Made by a program: the position numbers and the translations under genes
Shown here: piece after piece, positions 27,001 through 38,109 of the stretch
How the letters are laid out: every line of letters begins with the position of its first letter
Numbering within the stretch: position 1 is the stretch's first letter
Notes under the pieces: generated by a model
Told to the model about the DNA's origin: nothing
Databases searched by the model: none
Seen by the model: the letters and a program-made list of their open reading frames with translations, nothing else
Assembly (NCBI RefSeq): GCF_900188255.1
Contig: NZ_FZNS01000005.1
Coordinates: 1-64,000, forward strand
Reading direction: 5' to 3'
Source: Hymenobacter mucosus
GTDB lineage: Bacteria > Bacteroidota > Bacteroidia > Cytophagales > Hymenobacteraceae
Length of the DNA: 64,000 bases

Positions 27001-28689
27001 ATGAGACAAACCAACATGAAAGCCTTGCTGGGTAGCATTACTACTGCTTTACTCCTGCAAAGCTCAAGTCTATTTGCACAATCGATTGAGTTAGTCAACC
27101 CCATTCTGACGGGTTTTTATCCAGACCCGAGTATCACCAAGGTGGGCAAAGATTACTATTTGGTGAACTCCACCTTCTCTTACTTTCCAGGTATCCCGGT
27201 CATGCATAGTAGAGACCTCAAAAACTGGAAACAGGTAGGAAACGTGATTGACCGACCCTCGCAAATGACCTTTATGGGCGACCGAATGACCCGCGGGCTA
27301 TTCGCGCCGGCCATTGAGTACCATAACGGTACCTACTACGTCACCTGCACACTCATTGACCACAAAGGCAACTTTGTAGTCACCGCCAAGAACCCTGCTG
27401 GGCCATGGAGTAACCCAACTTTCTTGCCTGAGGTGAAAGGAATCGACCCCTCACTGTATTTTGAGGGCGACAAGGCCTACGTTATCTATAACAGCGACCC
27501 GCCCGACAACAAGCCGCTGTATGATGGACACCGCTCCATCAAGATTATCGAGCTGAACCCGAAAACGCTGCAAACCGTGGGTGAGGCTAAAATTGTGGTG
27601 AATGGTGGGGTAGACCTGAGCAAAAAGCCCGTCTGGATTGAGGGTCCGCACCTGATGAAGCGCAATGACTGGTACTACCTCTATGCAGCGGAAGGCGGCA
27701 CCTCGGTCAACCACACGGAGGTAGTATTCCGTAGCAAGGCGCCGTTAGGTCCGTTTGTGCCTTACGAGAAAAACCCCATCCTCTCGCAGCGCGAGTTGCC
27801 CAAAGACCGCAAAGACCCCATTACCTCGGCAGGGCATGCGCAGTTTGTGGAAGGGCCAGATGGCAAGACCTACGCCATTTTCCTGGCTGTTCGGCCCTAC
27901 GAGGGGAATTTCTATAATACGGGGCGCGAAACCTTTATTGTGCCCGTGGTATGGAAAGACGAGTGGCCCGTCATGGACCCTGGGCCCAATGGCGTGCAAT
28001 ACAGCTACAAAGCCAACTTCCCCGAGGTGAAGCAGCCTAGCGCCCTGCCCCAGAGCGGTAACTTTGGCTACACGCTCACCTTCGAGAAGCAGCTGGACCC
28101 GGCGCTACTGTTCCTGCGCACCGTAGATAGCACCAATTTCTCCCTAAGTAAGGCGAAGGGCCTCACCCTGAAGCTGAAGCCTGAAACGTGCGCGGAGCTC
28201 GGCAACCCAGCCTTCATCGGCAAGCGGCAGCAACACATGGTTGGCAGCGTCGAAACCGAGCTGACCTTTGCGGCAAAGGCCTCGAATGAAACGGCTGGCC
28301 TAGTAGCTTTTCAAGATGAGAAGCACTTCTACTATCTCTGCAAATCAGTAGAGAATGGCAAGCCCGTCGTTCAGCTGTTCAGAAGCACGACCGATGCCAA
28401 GAACCCCGAGTTGCTGGCGAAAGCACCCCTAAAGGCGGCGGCCGGCAAGGTGCAGCTACGCATCAATGCTGATGGCGACACGTACAGCTTCCGCTTTTCG
28501 GAGGATGGCAAGACCTATACATTGCTGAAAGACAAGGTAGACGCGCGGTTTCTGAGCACGCAGGTAGCAGGAGGCTTTATCGGCTGCTTGTACGGCATGT
28601 ACGGCACATCGGCCGGACAGCCTACTACCAACACCGCCTCCTTTAAGTGGCTGAAGTACGAGGGCCACGACTCGATGTACAAGAAATAA
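27001..28689 (+). CDS. GH43 beta-xylosidase (five-bladed propeller plus C-terminal beta-sandwich)
   Basis: A 562-residue exported enzyme (signal MKALLGSITTALLLQSSSLFAQ) predicted to release xylose from xylo-oligosaccharides, possibly with arabinofuranosidase side activity. The three GH43 acidic residues are visible: base Asp in GFYPDPSI, the middle Asp in GIDPSLYFE, and acid Glu in WIEGPHLMK. Residues about 345-560 form the concanavalin-like C-terminal domain typical of GH43 xylosidases. The ATG at 27001 is taken; one at 27016 would also give a good signal peptide. First gene of the second run of enzymes. Confidence 0.92.
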   Translation: MRQTNMKALLGSITTALLLQSSSLFAQSIELVNPILTGFYPDPSITKVGKDYYLVNSTFSYFPGIPVMHSRDLKNWKQVGNVIDRPSQMTFMGDRMTRGLFAPAIEYHNGTYYVTCTLIDHKGNFVVTAKNPAGPWSNPTFLPEVKGIDPSLYFEGDKAYVIYNSDPPDNKPLYDGHRSIKIIELNPKTLQTVGEAKIVVNGGVDLSKKPVWIEGPHLMKRNDWYYLYAAEGGTSVNHTEVVFRSKAPLGPFVPYEKNPILSQRELPKDRKDPITSAGHAQFVEGPDGKTYAIFLAVRPYEGNFYNTGRETFIVPVVWKDEWPVMDPGPNGVQYSYKANFPEVKQPSALPQSGNFGYTLTFEKQLDPALLFLRTVDSTNFSLSKAKGLTLKLKPETCAELGNPAFIGKRQQHMVGSVETELTFAAKASNETAGLVAFQDEKHFYYLCKSVENGKPVVQLFRSTTDAKNPELLAKAPLKAAAGKVQLRINADGDTYSFRFSEDGKTYTLLKDKVDARFLSTQVAGGFIGCLYGMYGTSAGQPTTNTASFKWLKYEGHDSMYKK

Positions 28690-28725
28690 TACCCGGCCCG
28701 CTAGCTCCGCTTCCATCCTCCTTCT

Positions 28726-30654
28726 ATGCGCTACTACTCACTCATTTGCCTGCTCGTGCTACCACTCGGCGCTGCTCAGGCCGCCAAGCCTATCCGCATT
28801 ACTAGTCCTAATGGGGCTGTGCAGGTGACCGTAGATGTAAGCCCCCAGGGGCAGCCAACCTACGCCGTGCGCTACCGGCAGGCCGAGTTACTGCGCCCCT
28901 CGCGCCTGGGGCTGCAACTCGCCAGCGCCGACCTTACACAGGGCCTTAAGCTGACGAAAGCCGACAAGCAAACGGCCGTAGCCGACGACTACCAACTTGC
29001 CACCGACAAGCGGGCCAACTGCCACTACCGAGCCAACCGGCGCGTGGTGCACTTCCAGAGCCAAGCCAGCGGGCCGCAGTTGAGCGTGGTGTTTCAGGTG
29101 TCTGACGATGGGGTAGCGTTTCAGTATTTAGTGGAAGGCAAAAGCCAGGAAGTGCAGCACATTACATCTGAGGCCACCACGTTTCACTTGCCGACCAGCG
29201 CGAAAGGCTGGCTGCACCCGCATGCCAAAGCCCAGACTGGTTTTGCCAATACGCAGCCCTCGTACGAGGAGTACTACCAGCGTGGTATTGCGGCCAGCAT
29301 GCCATCTACACTGGGGCAGGGGTGGTCGTTTCCGGCGCTGTTTGAGATGGGCGGGCACTGGGTACTGCTTACGGAGGCCGGCATGGGGCGTACCTATAGC
29401 GGCACTCACCTAGGCCACTCTGCGCCCGATGCCGAATACAGCATCGCCTTTCCGCAGGCCCCGGAGCGCACCACGCCCGAGGCCGCGCTGCTGCCCGAAA
29501 GCCGTCTGCCGTGGCGCACGCCCTGGCGGGTGCTGGTAGTGGGCAACTCCTTGCGGCCAATCGTGGAATCGACGCTGACCACCGACGTAAGTCCGGCTGC
29601 GCAATCGGCTGCCTTGCCTGCTGCACCCGGTAAGTCGTCGTGGTCGTGGGTGTTGCTCGGCGACGATAAGACTACCTACGACGTGCAGCGCCGCTTCATC
29701 GACTATTCTGCTAGCATGGGCTGGGGGTACTGCCTGGTGGATGCCCTCTGGGACAAGCAAATAGGCTACGATAAAACGCAGGAGCTAGCCCAGTATGCCC
29801 GCAGCAAAAACGTAGGCCTGTTGGTATGGTATAACTCCAATGGCCACTGGAACGAGGCTCCGCAAACGCCTACCAATGTGCTATTCGAGGCCGAAAGCCG
29901 TCGTAAGGAATTTGCCCGCATTAAGCAGATGGGGGTTGCGGGGGTGAAAATCGACTTTTTCGGTGGGGATGGGCAGTCTTTTATGAACTACTACCAGGAC
30001 CTGCTCACCGATGCCGCCCAAGCTGGTCTGCTGGTTAACTTCCACGGTACCACCATTCCCAGGGGCTGGAACCGCACATACCCCAACCTGATGACGATGG
30101 AAGCCGTGCGCGGCTTCGAGTTCCTGACTTTCGACCAGGCCAATACCGACCAGGAGCCCACCCATTGCGCCGTGCTGCCCTTTACCCGCAACGCGGTAGG
30201 ACCAATGGACTTTACCCCTATGGCGTTTTCCGAAATCAGGGGCAAAGAGCGTCGCACCTCCAATGCGTTTGAACTGGCCCTATCGGTACTGTTTCAGTCG
30301 GGCATTCAGCACTACGCGGAGGTGCCCGAGGGCATGGCCGCGCAGCCGGCCTATGTGCGGGAGTTTGTGCAAAAGCTGCCACCCCGGTGGGCAGATGTAA
30401 AATTTATGGATGGCTACCCCGGTCAGTACGCCGTGCTGGCCCGCCAAGCACCCGGCGGCGCGTGGTATGTGGCCGGCATCAACGGCACCGACGCCCCCAA
30501 AACTATTCAGCTCGACCTCAGCCAGCTAGGCCTGCAAAAGGGCACCCTCATAACTGATGGCGCTACCAACCGCAGCTTCAGCACGCAGGCTGTGGCTGGC
30601 TCCACCATCAGCGTGACGCTGCCGGCGCGGGGCGGCTTTGTAGTCCAGCCCTAG
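28726..30654 (+). CDS. GH97 glycoside hydrolase
   Basis: A 642-residue exported alpha-glycosidase (signal MRYYSLICLLVLPLGAAQA). GH97 enzymes act on alpha-glucosides or alpha-galactosides. The N-terminal beta-sandwich begins ITSPNGAVQVTVDV and the (beta/alpha)8 barrel follows from about 290. GVAGVKIDFFGGDGQ carries an Asp at the place of the nucleophile in retaining (alpha-galactosidase-type) members. Its presence in a xylan locus suggests removal of alpha-galactose or alpha-linked decorations from complex xylans, but this is inference. Confidence 0.88.
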   Translation: MRYYSLICLLVLPLGAAQAAKPIRITSPNGAVQVTVDVSPQGQPTYAVRYRQAELLRPSRLGLQLASADLTQGLKLTKADKQTAVADDYQLATDKRANCHYRANRRVVHFQSQASGPQLSVVFQVSDDGVAFQYLVEGKSQEVQHITSEATTFHLPTSAKGWLHPHAKAQTGFANTQPSYEEYYQRGIAASMPSTLGQGWSFPALFEMGGHWVLLTEAGMGRTYSGTHLGHSAPDAEYSIAFPQAPERTTPEAALLPESRLPWRTPWRVLVVGNSLRPIVESTLTTDVSPAAQSAALPAAPGKSSWSWVLLGDDKTTYDVQRRFIDYSASMGWGYCLVDALWDKQIGYDKTQELAQYARSKNVGLLVWYNSNGHWNEAPQTPTNVLFEAESRRKEFARIKQMGVAGVKIDFFGGDGQSFMNYYQDLLTDAAQAGLLVNFHGTTIPRGWNRTYPNLMTMEAVRGFEFLTFDQANTDQEPTHCAVLPFTRNAVGPMDFTPMAFSEIRGKERRTSNAFELALSVLFQSGIQHYAEVPEGMAAQPAYVREFVQKLPPRWADVKFMDGYPGQYAVLARQAPGGAWYVAGINGTDAPKTIQLDLSQLGLQKGTLITDGATNRSFSTQAVAGSTISVTLPARGGFVVQP

Positions 30655-30744
30655 GCCTATATCGGTGGCTTGCTCACTTAGCCTCTTGCCGCCAGTAGGC
30701 CACTCATGGAATAGCACACACAGCCACATTTAGAGGGTTAGTCG

Positions 30745-32052
30745 ATGAACCTACATCTCAAATTTCTGCAACGTAGTAAAGGTATCTGTCTGCTGCTGTG
30801 CGTGCTGTATATAGGCCTAGGTAGCAGCACGGCTCAGCGCCTCCCTAAGCAGGCCAAGCTAACCCGGAAAGGAGCGTTTTACACCGGGCAATACCCCAAC
30901 CTGCTGCGGGAAGCGGGCTACAGCCAGGCCGACATCGACAAGAAGGTAACGCAGGCCTACCATGACGTTTTCGAGGGACCTAGTCGGGTGTACTTTGAAG
31001 TGGGTGACTCCATGGCCTACGTGTCGGATTTAAAGAATCACGACGTCCGGACCGAAGGGGTTTCGTATGGGTTGATGGTAGCGGTGCAGCTAAACAAGAA
31101 GGAGGTATTTGACCGCATCTGGCGCTGGTCGAAGAAATACCTGCAGCATCAGGAAGGCCCCTTGAAGGGCTATTTCGCCTGGAGCATCAACCCGACTACC
31201 ATGAAGCGCAACTCCGAGGGGCCGGCCTCCGATGGCGAGCTGTACTTCGTTACCAGTCTGCTATTCGCCTCCAACCGCTGGGGAAACACTACGGGTATCA
31301 ACTACTATAAGGAGGCACGCAACATCCTGGATGCCATGTGGAAAAAGGATGGCACCGGCGACGTGTACAACCTGATCAACACCCAGCACAAGCAGATATC
31401 CTTTGTGCCAGTGGGGAACATGTATAACTGGACGGACCCCTCATACCACCTGCCGGCCTTTCTGGAAGTGTGGGCTGCGTATGCCAAGGATGGGCACGAG
31501 CAGTTTTACCGGGCCTGCGCCGATACGTCGCGGGCTTTCCTGCACCGCGCGTGTAACCCCGTAACTGGCCTCAACTACGACTATACCGAGTTCAGCGGGA
31601 AGCCTCACGCAACCGAGTGGGCGCCGCCCGCCTTCCGCTACGACTCCTGGCGGGTGCCCATGAACATTGCCATGGACTACGTGTGGTTTGGCAAGGACAA
31701 AGCCTGGCAGGAGCAGTACGCCCAGCGTTTTCAGGGTTTTTTACGCAGCAAAGGCCTCACCACCTTTGAAGACCAGTTCAACGTGGATGGCTCGCGGCCC
31801 GATTTCATTCTGCAAGCCGGCGACGTCAAGAAGCTCCGGCATTCGCTCGGCCTGGTAGCCACCTCAGCCGCGGCCTCCCTGGCAAGTCAGGATAAACAAA
31901 AGCTCGACTTTGTGCACGCCCTTTGGAACGCCAAGCTGGCACCCTACGAAGACGGCTACTTCGACCCCTACTATGATGGCCTGCTGTACTTATTCAGCTT
32001 GATGCACTTAAGCGGCAACTATCAGGCTATTAAGCCTGCGCCACACCACTAA
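30745..32052 (+). CDS. GH8 reducing-end xylose-releasing exo-oligoxylanase (Rex-like)
   Basis: A 435-residue enzyme with an (alpha/alpha)6 fold. It is exported by a signal peptide ending near SSTAQ. RTEGVSYGLM holds the general-acid Glu and AFRYDSWRVPMNIAMDYVW the catalytic Asp, both as in characterised Rex enzymes. DGELYFVTSLLFAS is a further GH8 block. Rex enzymes trim xylose from the reducing end of xylo-oligosaccharides, so this complements the GH43 and GH3 enzymes working from the other end. Endoxylanase activity is the main alternative within GH8. Confidence 0.9.
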   Translation: MNLHLKFLQRSKGICLLLCVLYIGLGSSTAQRLPKQAKLTRKGAFYTGQYPNLLREAGYSQADIDKKVTQAYHDVFEGPSRVYFEVGDSMAYVSDLKNHDVRTEGVSYGLMVAVQLNKKEVFDRIWRWSKKYLQHQEGPLKGYFAWSINPTTMKRNSEGPASDGELYFVTSLLFASNRWGNTTGINYYKEARNILDAMWKKDGTGDVYNLINTQHKQISFVPVGNMYNWTDPSYHLPAFLEVWAAYAKDGHEQFYRACADTSRAFLHRACNPVTGLNYDYTEFSGKPHATEWAPPAFRYDSWRVPMNIAMDYVWFGKDKAWQEQYAQRFQGFLRSKGLTTFEDQFNVDGSRPDFILQAGDVKKLRHSLGLVATSAAASLASQDKQKLDFVHALWNAKLAPYEDGYFDPYYDGLLYLFSLMHLSGNYQAIKPAPHH

Positions 32053-32077
32053 CCCACTTGCACCGGTAGTTTTTGCC

Positions 32078-33667
32078 ATGCCTTACTCCATAAAGCGAAG
32101 TGCTTTATTCTTCGGAATAATCCTCGCCTCAGCTTCTGTTTCGCCGCTCGCTGCGCAAGTGCAGCAGGCGCAAAACCCTGTCATCTTCGCCGATGTGCCA
32201 GATATGGCCATGATTCGGGTGGGCAAGACCTACTACATGAGCAGCACCACCATGCACATGAGTCCGGGCGTGCCCATTATGAAGTCTACGGACTTGGTGA
32301 ACTGGCACCTCGTGAGCTACGCCTCCGATACGCTGGGTAACCAGGATGAGCTAGCGCTCCGCAACGGCAAGAGCACCTACGGCCGGGGCTCGTGGGCGAG
32401 CAGCTTACGGTTTCACCAGGGCACCTACTACGTCTCGACCTTCGCCCAGACAACCGGCAAAACCTACGTGTATTCGACCAAGAATATCGAAAAAGGCCCC
32501 TGGAAAGTCTCGTCATTTAAGCCCAGCTACCATGATCATTCCTTGTTTTTTGACGACGATGGCCGCGTGTACCTGGTGTATGGCGCTGGTAAGCTGCGGC
32601 TACTTGAGCTCACGGCCGACGCCTCCGGCGTGAAGCCCGGTGCCACGGAGCAAGTACTGATTGAAAACGCCAGCGCCCCAGCCGGACCCAATATTAATCT
32701 ACAAGCCGAAGGCTCGCAGTTGTTTAAAATCAACGGCAAGTACTACCTCTTCAACATTGTGTGGCCTAGGGACGGCATGCGCACCGTGGTGGTGCACCGC
32801 TCCGATAAGCTCACTGGACCCTACGAAGGCCGGGTAGCGCTGCAAGACCTGGGCGTGGCACAGGGCGGCCTCATTGATACGCCCGATGGCCGGTGGTTTT
32901 CCTACCTGTTCCGTGACTTTGGAGCCGTAGGCCGCATTCCGTACCTGGTGCCCGTGACGTGGGCTGATGGCTGGCCCGTGCTGGGCATCGCCGGCAAAGT
33001 ACCCCAAACACTTCCCTTACCACCCAGCAAGGGCCTGATACCGGGCTTAGTGGCGTCAGATGAGTTTAACCGGCGTAAGGGTGAGCCCGCCCTGCCGCTG
33101 GTGTGGCAGTGGAACCACAATCCCGAAAACTCTCTCTGGTCGCTTACTGACCGCGCGGGCTACCTGCGCCTGAAAACTGGCCGCGTAGACACCACGTTCC
33201 TGCTGGCCCGCAACACCCTAACGCAGCGCACCATCGGGCCAACCTGTACGGGCACTACCGCCCTAGATGTGTCGCACCTGAAAGAGGGCGATTTTGCTGG
33301 CCTAGCCTTGCTGCAAAAGCGGTACGGCTTGGTAGGAGTGGACTACCGGAACGGCGCAAAATCCATTGTCATGATTAGCGCCGAAACGGAGAAACCCGTG
33401 GAGCTGCAACGCCTGCCGCTCACGCAGAACACCGTGTACTTCAAAGCAGCATGTGACTTCACGGAGCGCAAGGACGTGGCTACTTTCTACTATAGCCTTG
33501 ACGGAAAATCGTGGCTAGCCCTTGGGGCACCGCTCAAGATGGCCTACACGTTGCCGCATTTTATGGGCTACCGATTTGGGCTATTCAACTACGCCACCAA
33601 AGCTGCCGGCGGCTACGCCGACTTCGACTATTTCCGCATTGCGGACACCACTGCCGGAACCAAGTAA
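32078..33667 (+). CDS. GH43 beta-xylosidase/arabinofuranosidase with C-terminal beta-sandwich
   Basis: A 529-residue exported enzyme (signal to about AAQVQQ). The acidic residues appear in FADVPDMAMIRVG (base), YHDHSLFFDDDG and LQAEGSQLFKI (acid). MSSTTMHMSPGVPIMKSTDL is typical of the group with large C-terminal domain; residues about 330-520 are that domain. It is 25 bases after the GH8 gene and 11 bases before the next GH43, so these are clearly one operon. It probably cleaves xylose or arabinose from short oligosaccharides in the periplasm. Confidence 0.9.
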   Translation: MPYSIKRSALFFGIILASASVSPLAAQVQQAQNPVIFADVPDMAMIRVGKTYYMSSTTMHMSPGVPIMKSTDLVNWHLVSYASDTLGNQDELALRNGKSTYGRGSWASSLRFHQGTYYVSTFAQTTGKTYVYSTKNIEKGPWKVSSFKPSYHDHSLFFDDDGRVYLVYGAGKLRLLELTADASGVKPGATEQVLIENASAPAGPNINLQAEGSQLFKINGKYYLFNIVWPRDGMRTVVVHRSDKLTGPYEGRVALQDLGVAQGGLIDTPDGRWFSYLFRDFGAVGRIPYLVPVTWADGWPVLGIAGKVPQTLPLPPSKGLIPGLVASDEFNRRKGEPALPLVWQWNHNPENSLWSLTDRAGYLRLKTGRVDTTFLLARNTLTQRTIGPTCTGTTALDVSHLKEGDFAGLALLQKRYGLVGVDYRNGAKSIVMISAETEKPVELQRLPLTQNTVYFKAACDFTERKDVATFYYSLDGKSWLALGAPLKMAYTLPHFMGYRFGLFNYATKAAGGYADFDYFRIADTTAGTK

Positions 33668-33678
33668 ACTCTAGCCCA

Positions 33679-35025
33679 ATGCTATATCGTAAGCTGCCCT
33701 ATATGTTGAGCGCGTTTGCACTCCTGCTAGGAGGCACGGCCAAAGCGCAAAACCCGTTTATTACCAATCAGTTCACGGCCGACCCCACGGCCCGGGTATT
33801 CAACGGGCGGGTATACGTATACCCCTCGCACGATATTCCGGCCGCGCCCGGCCGGGGGCGGGCCGGCTGGTTTGTGATGGAGGACTACCACGTGTTTTCG
33901 TCCGCTAACCTTACCGACTGGACCGACCACGGCGTCATCGTGACTCAGAATAAAGTGCCGTGGGTGAAGCCCGACAGCTACAGCATGTGGGCTCCCGACT
34001 GCATTGCCCGCAATGGCAAGTACTACTTCTACTTCCCGACTACCCCCAAGGATACCACCATTAACAAGGGCTTTACCGTAGGAGTGGCCGTGGCCGACAA
34101 GCCTACTGGCCCCTTTGTGCCGCAGCCGCAGCCCATCAAAGGGGTGCGTGGCATCGACCCCAACGTGCTGATTGATAAGGATGGGCAGGCTTACCTGTAC
34201 TGGTCGGAGGGCAACATTTACGCCGCCAAGCTCAAGCCCAACATGCTGGAGCTGGCCTCGGAACCCGTCACGCTGGGCGAGCTGCCCACCAAAGGCTTGA
34301 AAGAAGGACCGTTTGTGTTTGAGCGCAAGGGCATCTACTACCTCACGTATCCGCACGTGGAGAATAAGACCGAGCGCCTCGAATACGCCACCAGCACCAG
34401 CCCGCTGGGCCCGTTCACGGTGAAGGGCGTCATCATGGACGAGTCGCCGACTGGCTGCTGGACCAATCACCACTCCATTCTGCCGTTCAACAACCAGTGG
34501 TACCTGTTCTACCACCACAACGATTTGTCGCCGGCCTTCGACAAGAGCCGTTCTGTTCGGCTGGATAGCTTGTTTTTCGAGCCCAACGGGGCCATCCGCA
34601 AAGTGGTGCCCACCCTGCGTGGTGTAGGCCTCACCGACGCCCGCCAGAAAATCCAATTGGACCGCTACAGCCGCCTGAGCAGCCGCGGTGCTTCCATTGC
34701 CTTTCTGGACACGGCCAACACTTTCCAAGGCTGGAAAACCGTGTTTACTGATAACCAGGGCTGGGTGCAGTACAATGGCGTAGCTTTTGGCAAGCAGGCT
34801 CTTAAAACCGTGACGTTGCGGGTGCAAGCCGCCGCGGGTGCCACGGTGCAGCTGCGCACCGACGGGACCACGGGTCCAATGCTAGCCCAGGTAACCGTGC
34901 CAAAGGGTAGCCAGTGGCAGGAGGTAAAAGCACCTGTATCAGCCTTCAAGTCGGGCACGCATGCGCTGGTCGTTTCCTCCAAAACAAGCACGCCCGTGGC
35001 TATTGACTGGGTCAAGTTTGACTAG
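33679..35025 (+). CDS. GH43 arabinofuranosidase/xylosidase with C-terminal CBM6
   Basis: A 448-residue exported enzyme (signal MLYRKLPYMLSAFALLLGGTAKAQ). The catalytic residues appear in FTADPTARVFNG, GIDPNVLIDKDG and LKEGPFVFERKG. Residues about 325-448 form a CBM6-like jelly roll (WVQYNGVAFG..VQLRTDGTTGPMLAQVTVP..HALVVSS..VAIDWVKFD), a module that often binds xylan. The start at 33679 is preferred because the upstream extension of the frame overlaps the preceding gene and masks the signal peptide. The likely job is removal of arabinose from arabinoxylan. Confidence 0.9.
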   Translation: MLYRKLPYMLSAFALLLGGTAKAQNPFITNQFTADPTARVFNGRVYVYPSHDIPAAPGRGRAGWFVMEDYHVFSSANLTDWTDHGVIVTQNKVPWVKPDSYSMWAPDCIARNGKYYFYFPTTPKDTTINKGFTVGVAVADKPTGPFVPQPQPIKGVRGIDPNVLIDKDGQAYLYWSEGNIYAAKLKPNMLELASEPVTLGELPTKGLKEGPFVFERKGIYYLTYPHVENKTERLEYATSTSPLGPFTVKGVIMDESPTGCWTNHHSILPFNNQWYLFYHHNDLSPAFDKSRSVRLDSLFFEPNGAIRKVVPTLRGVGLTDARQKIQLDRYSRLSSRGASIAFLDTANTFQGWKTVFTDNQGWVQYNGVAFGKQALKTVTLRVQAAAGATVQLRTDGTTGPMLAQVTVPKGSQWQEVKAPVSAFKSGTHALVVSSKTSTPVAIDWVKFD

Positions 35026-35088
35026 GAGGTGAAGAAGCCGCTCGATTGCTAACCGTCTGATTTTCCCACCCATTACCTGGCCTGCTAG

Positions 35089-37032
<1,944 letters not shown>

Positions 37033-37095
37033 GCCGCCAGCCCGCCTCGCGGCCTCAACAGGCCTGCGTAGTCTTCCCACCCACTACCTGCTCCA

Positions 37096-38052
37096 ATGAA
37101 AAAGACCTGGCTCATTGCCCTGCTTGCCTCCGGAGTTTACTTCCCTTCGCAGGCGCAAAACCCGATTATTAAAGACGTGTTCACGGCCGACCCGGCGCCG
37201 CTGGTATACCGCGATACGCTGTTTCTCTACACCGGCCACGATACAGCCTCAGTAACCGAAACAAATTACAAAATGCCCGACTGGCGCATTTATTCCACCA
37301 CCGACATGGTGCACTGGAAGGATTACGGTAAACGCCTATCGCCGCGCACTTTCGCCTGGGCTACCGGTGATGCCTATGCTGCACAATGCGTTTACCGCAA
37401 TGGCAAGTTCTACTGGTTCGTGTCTACGTTTCATAAGAAAGACGATAACAGCCAAGGCGGCGCAGCCATCGGGGTGGCTGTGTCAGATAGACCAACCGGG
37501 CCGTTCAAGGATGCCATTGGCAAGGCGCTCGTCGTCAATGAAATGACCAAGGACAAGCCCCACGCCTGGGACGACATCGACCCCACGGTGTTCATCGATG
37601 ACGACAAGCAGGCCTACATGTACTGGGGCAATGGAAGCTGTAAATGGGTGAAGCTGAAGGATAACATGACCGAGCTAGCCGGCCCTGTCACCACCTTCAC
37701 ACCCAAGAACTACATCGAGGGCCCTTGGGTGTACAAGCGGAAGAAGCTGTACTACCTCGTGTATGCCAGCGCCGGCACGAAGCCCGAAATGATTGAGTAT
37801 TGCACGGCCACCAGCCCCACCGGGCCCTGGACGTACCGAGGCATTATTCAGGAAAATGTGCCCAACAGCTTTACTACGCACCCCGGCATCATCGACTACA
37901 AGGGCAAGAGCTACTTTTTCTACCACAATGGTGCCCTGCCCACCGGTGGCAGCTACCGGCGCTCCATCTGCGTGGATTATCTGCGCTACAATCCCGATGG
38001 CACCATTCAGAAAATAATGCAGACGACGGAGGGCGTAGCGCCAGCGAAATAG
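37096..38052 (+). CDS. GH43 family glycosidase, single domain
   Basis: A 318-residue exported five-bladed propeller (signal MKKTWLIALLASGVYFPSQAQ). The three acids are in FTADPAPLVYRD, DIDPTVFIDDD and YIEGPWVYKRK. There is no extra binding domain. The sequence IYSTTDMVHWKDYG and THPGIIDYKGKSYFFYHNGALP resembles arabinoxylan-active (arabinofuranohydrolase) members. It is the fourth GH43 in the cluster, suggesting different linkage preferences for each. Substrate is inferred from context. Confidence 0.9.
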   Translation: MKKTWLIALLASGVYFPSQAQNPIIKDVFTADPAPLVYRDTLFLYTGHDTASVTETNYKMPDWRIYSTTDMVHWKDYGKRLSPRTFAWATGDAYAAQCVYRNGKFYWFVSTFHKKDDNSQGGAAIGVAVSDRPTGPFKDAIGKALVVNEMTKDKPHAWDDIDPTVFIDDDKQAYMYWGNGSCKWVKLKDNMTELAGPVTTFTPKNYIEGPWVYKRKKLYYLVYASAGTKPEMIEYCTATSPTGPWTYRGIIQENVPNSFTTHPGIIDYKGKSYFFYHNGALPTGGSYRRSICVDYLRYNPDGTIQKIMQTTEGVAPAK

Positions 38053-38109
38053 TGGCCTGGCGGCCTTCCTGCCCCGCTTCTCACCCACCTGACCTACATA
38101 ATTTCCGCT

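Noticed and set aside
33727..34827. 366-residue open frame on the minus strand
   Set aside because: It is the exact shadow of the GH43-CBM6 gene, with Val/His/Gly-rich composition and no recognisable domain.
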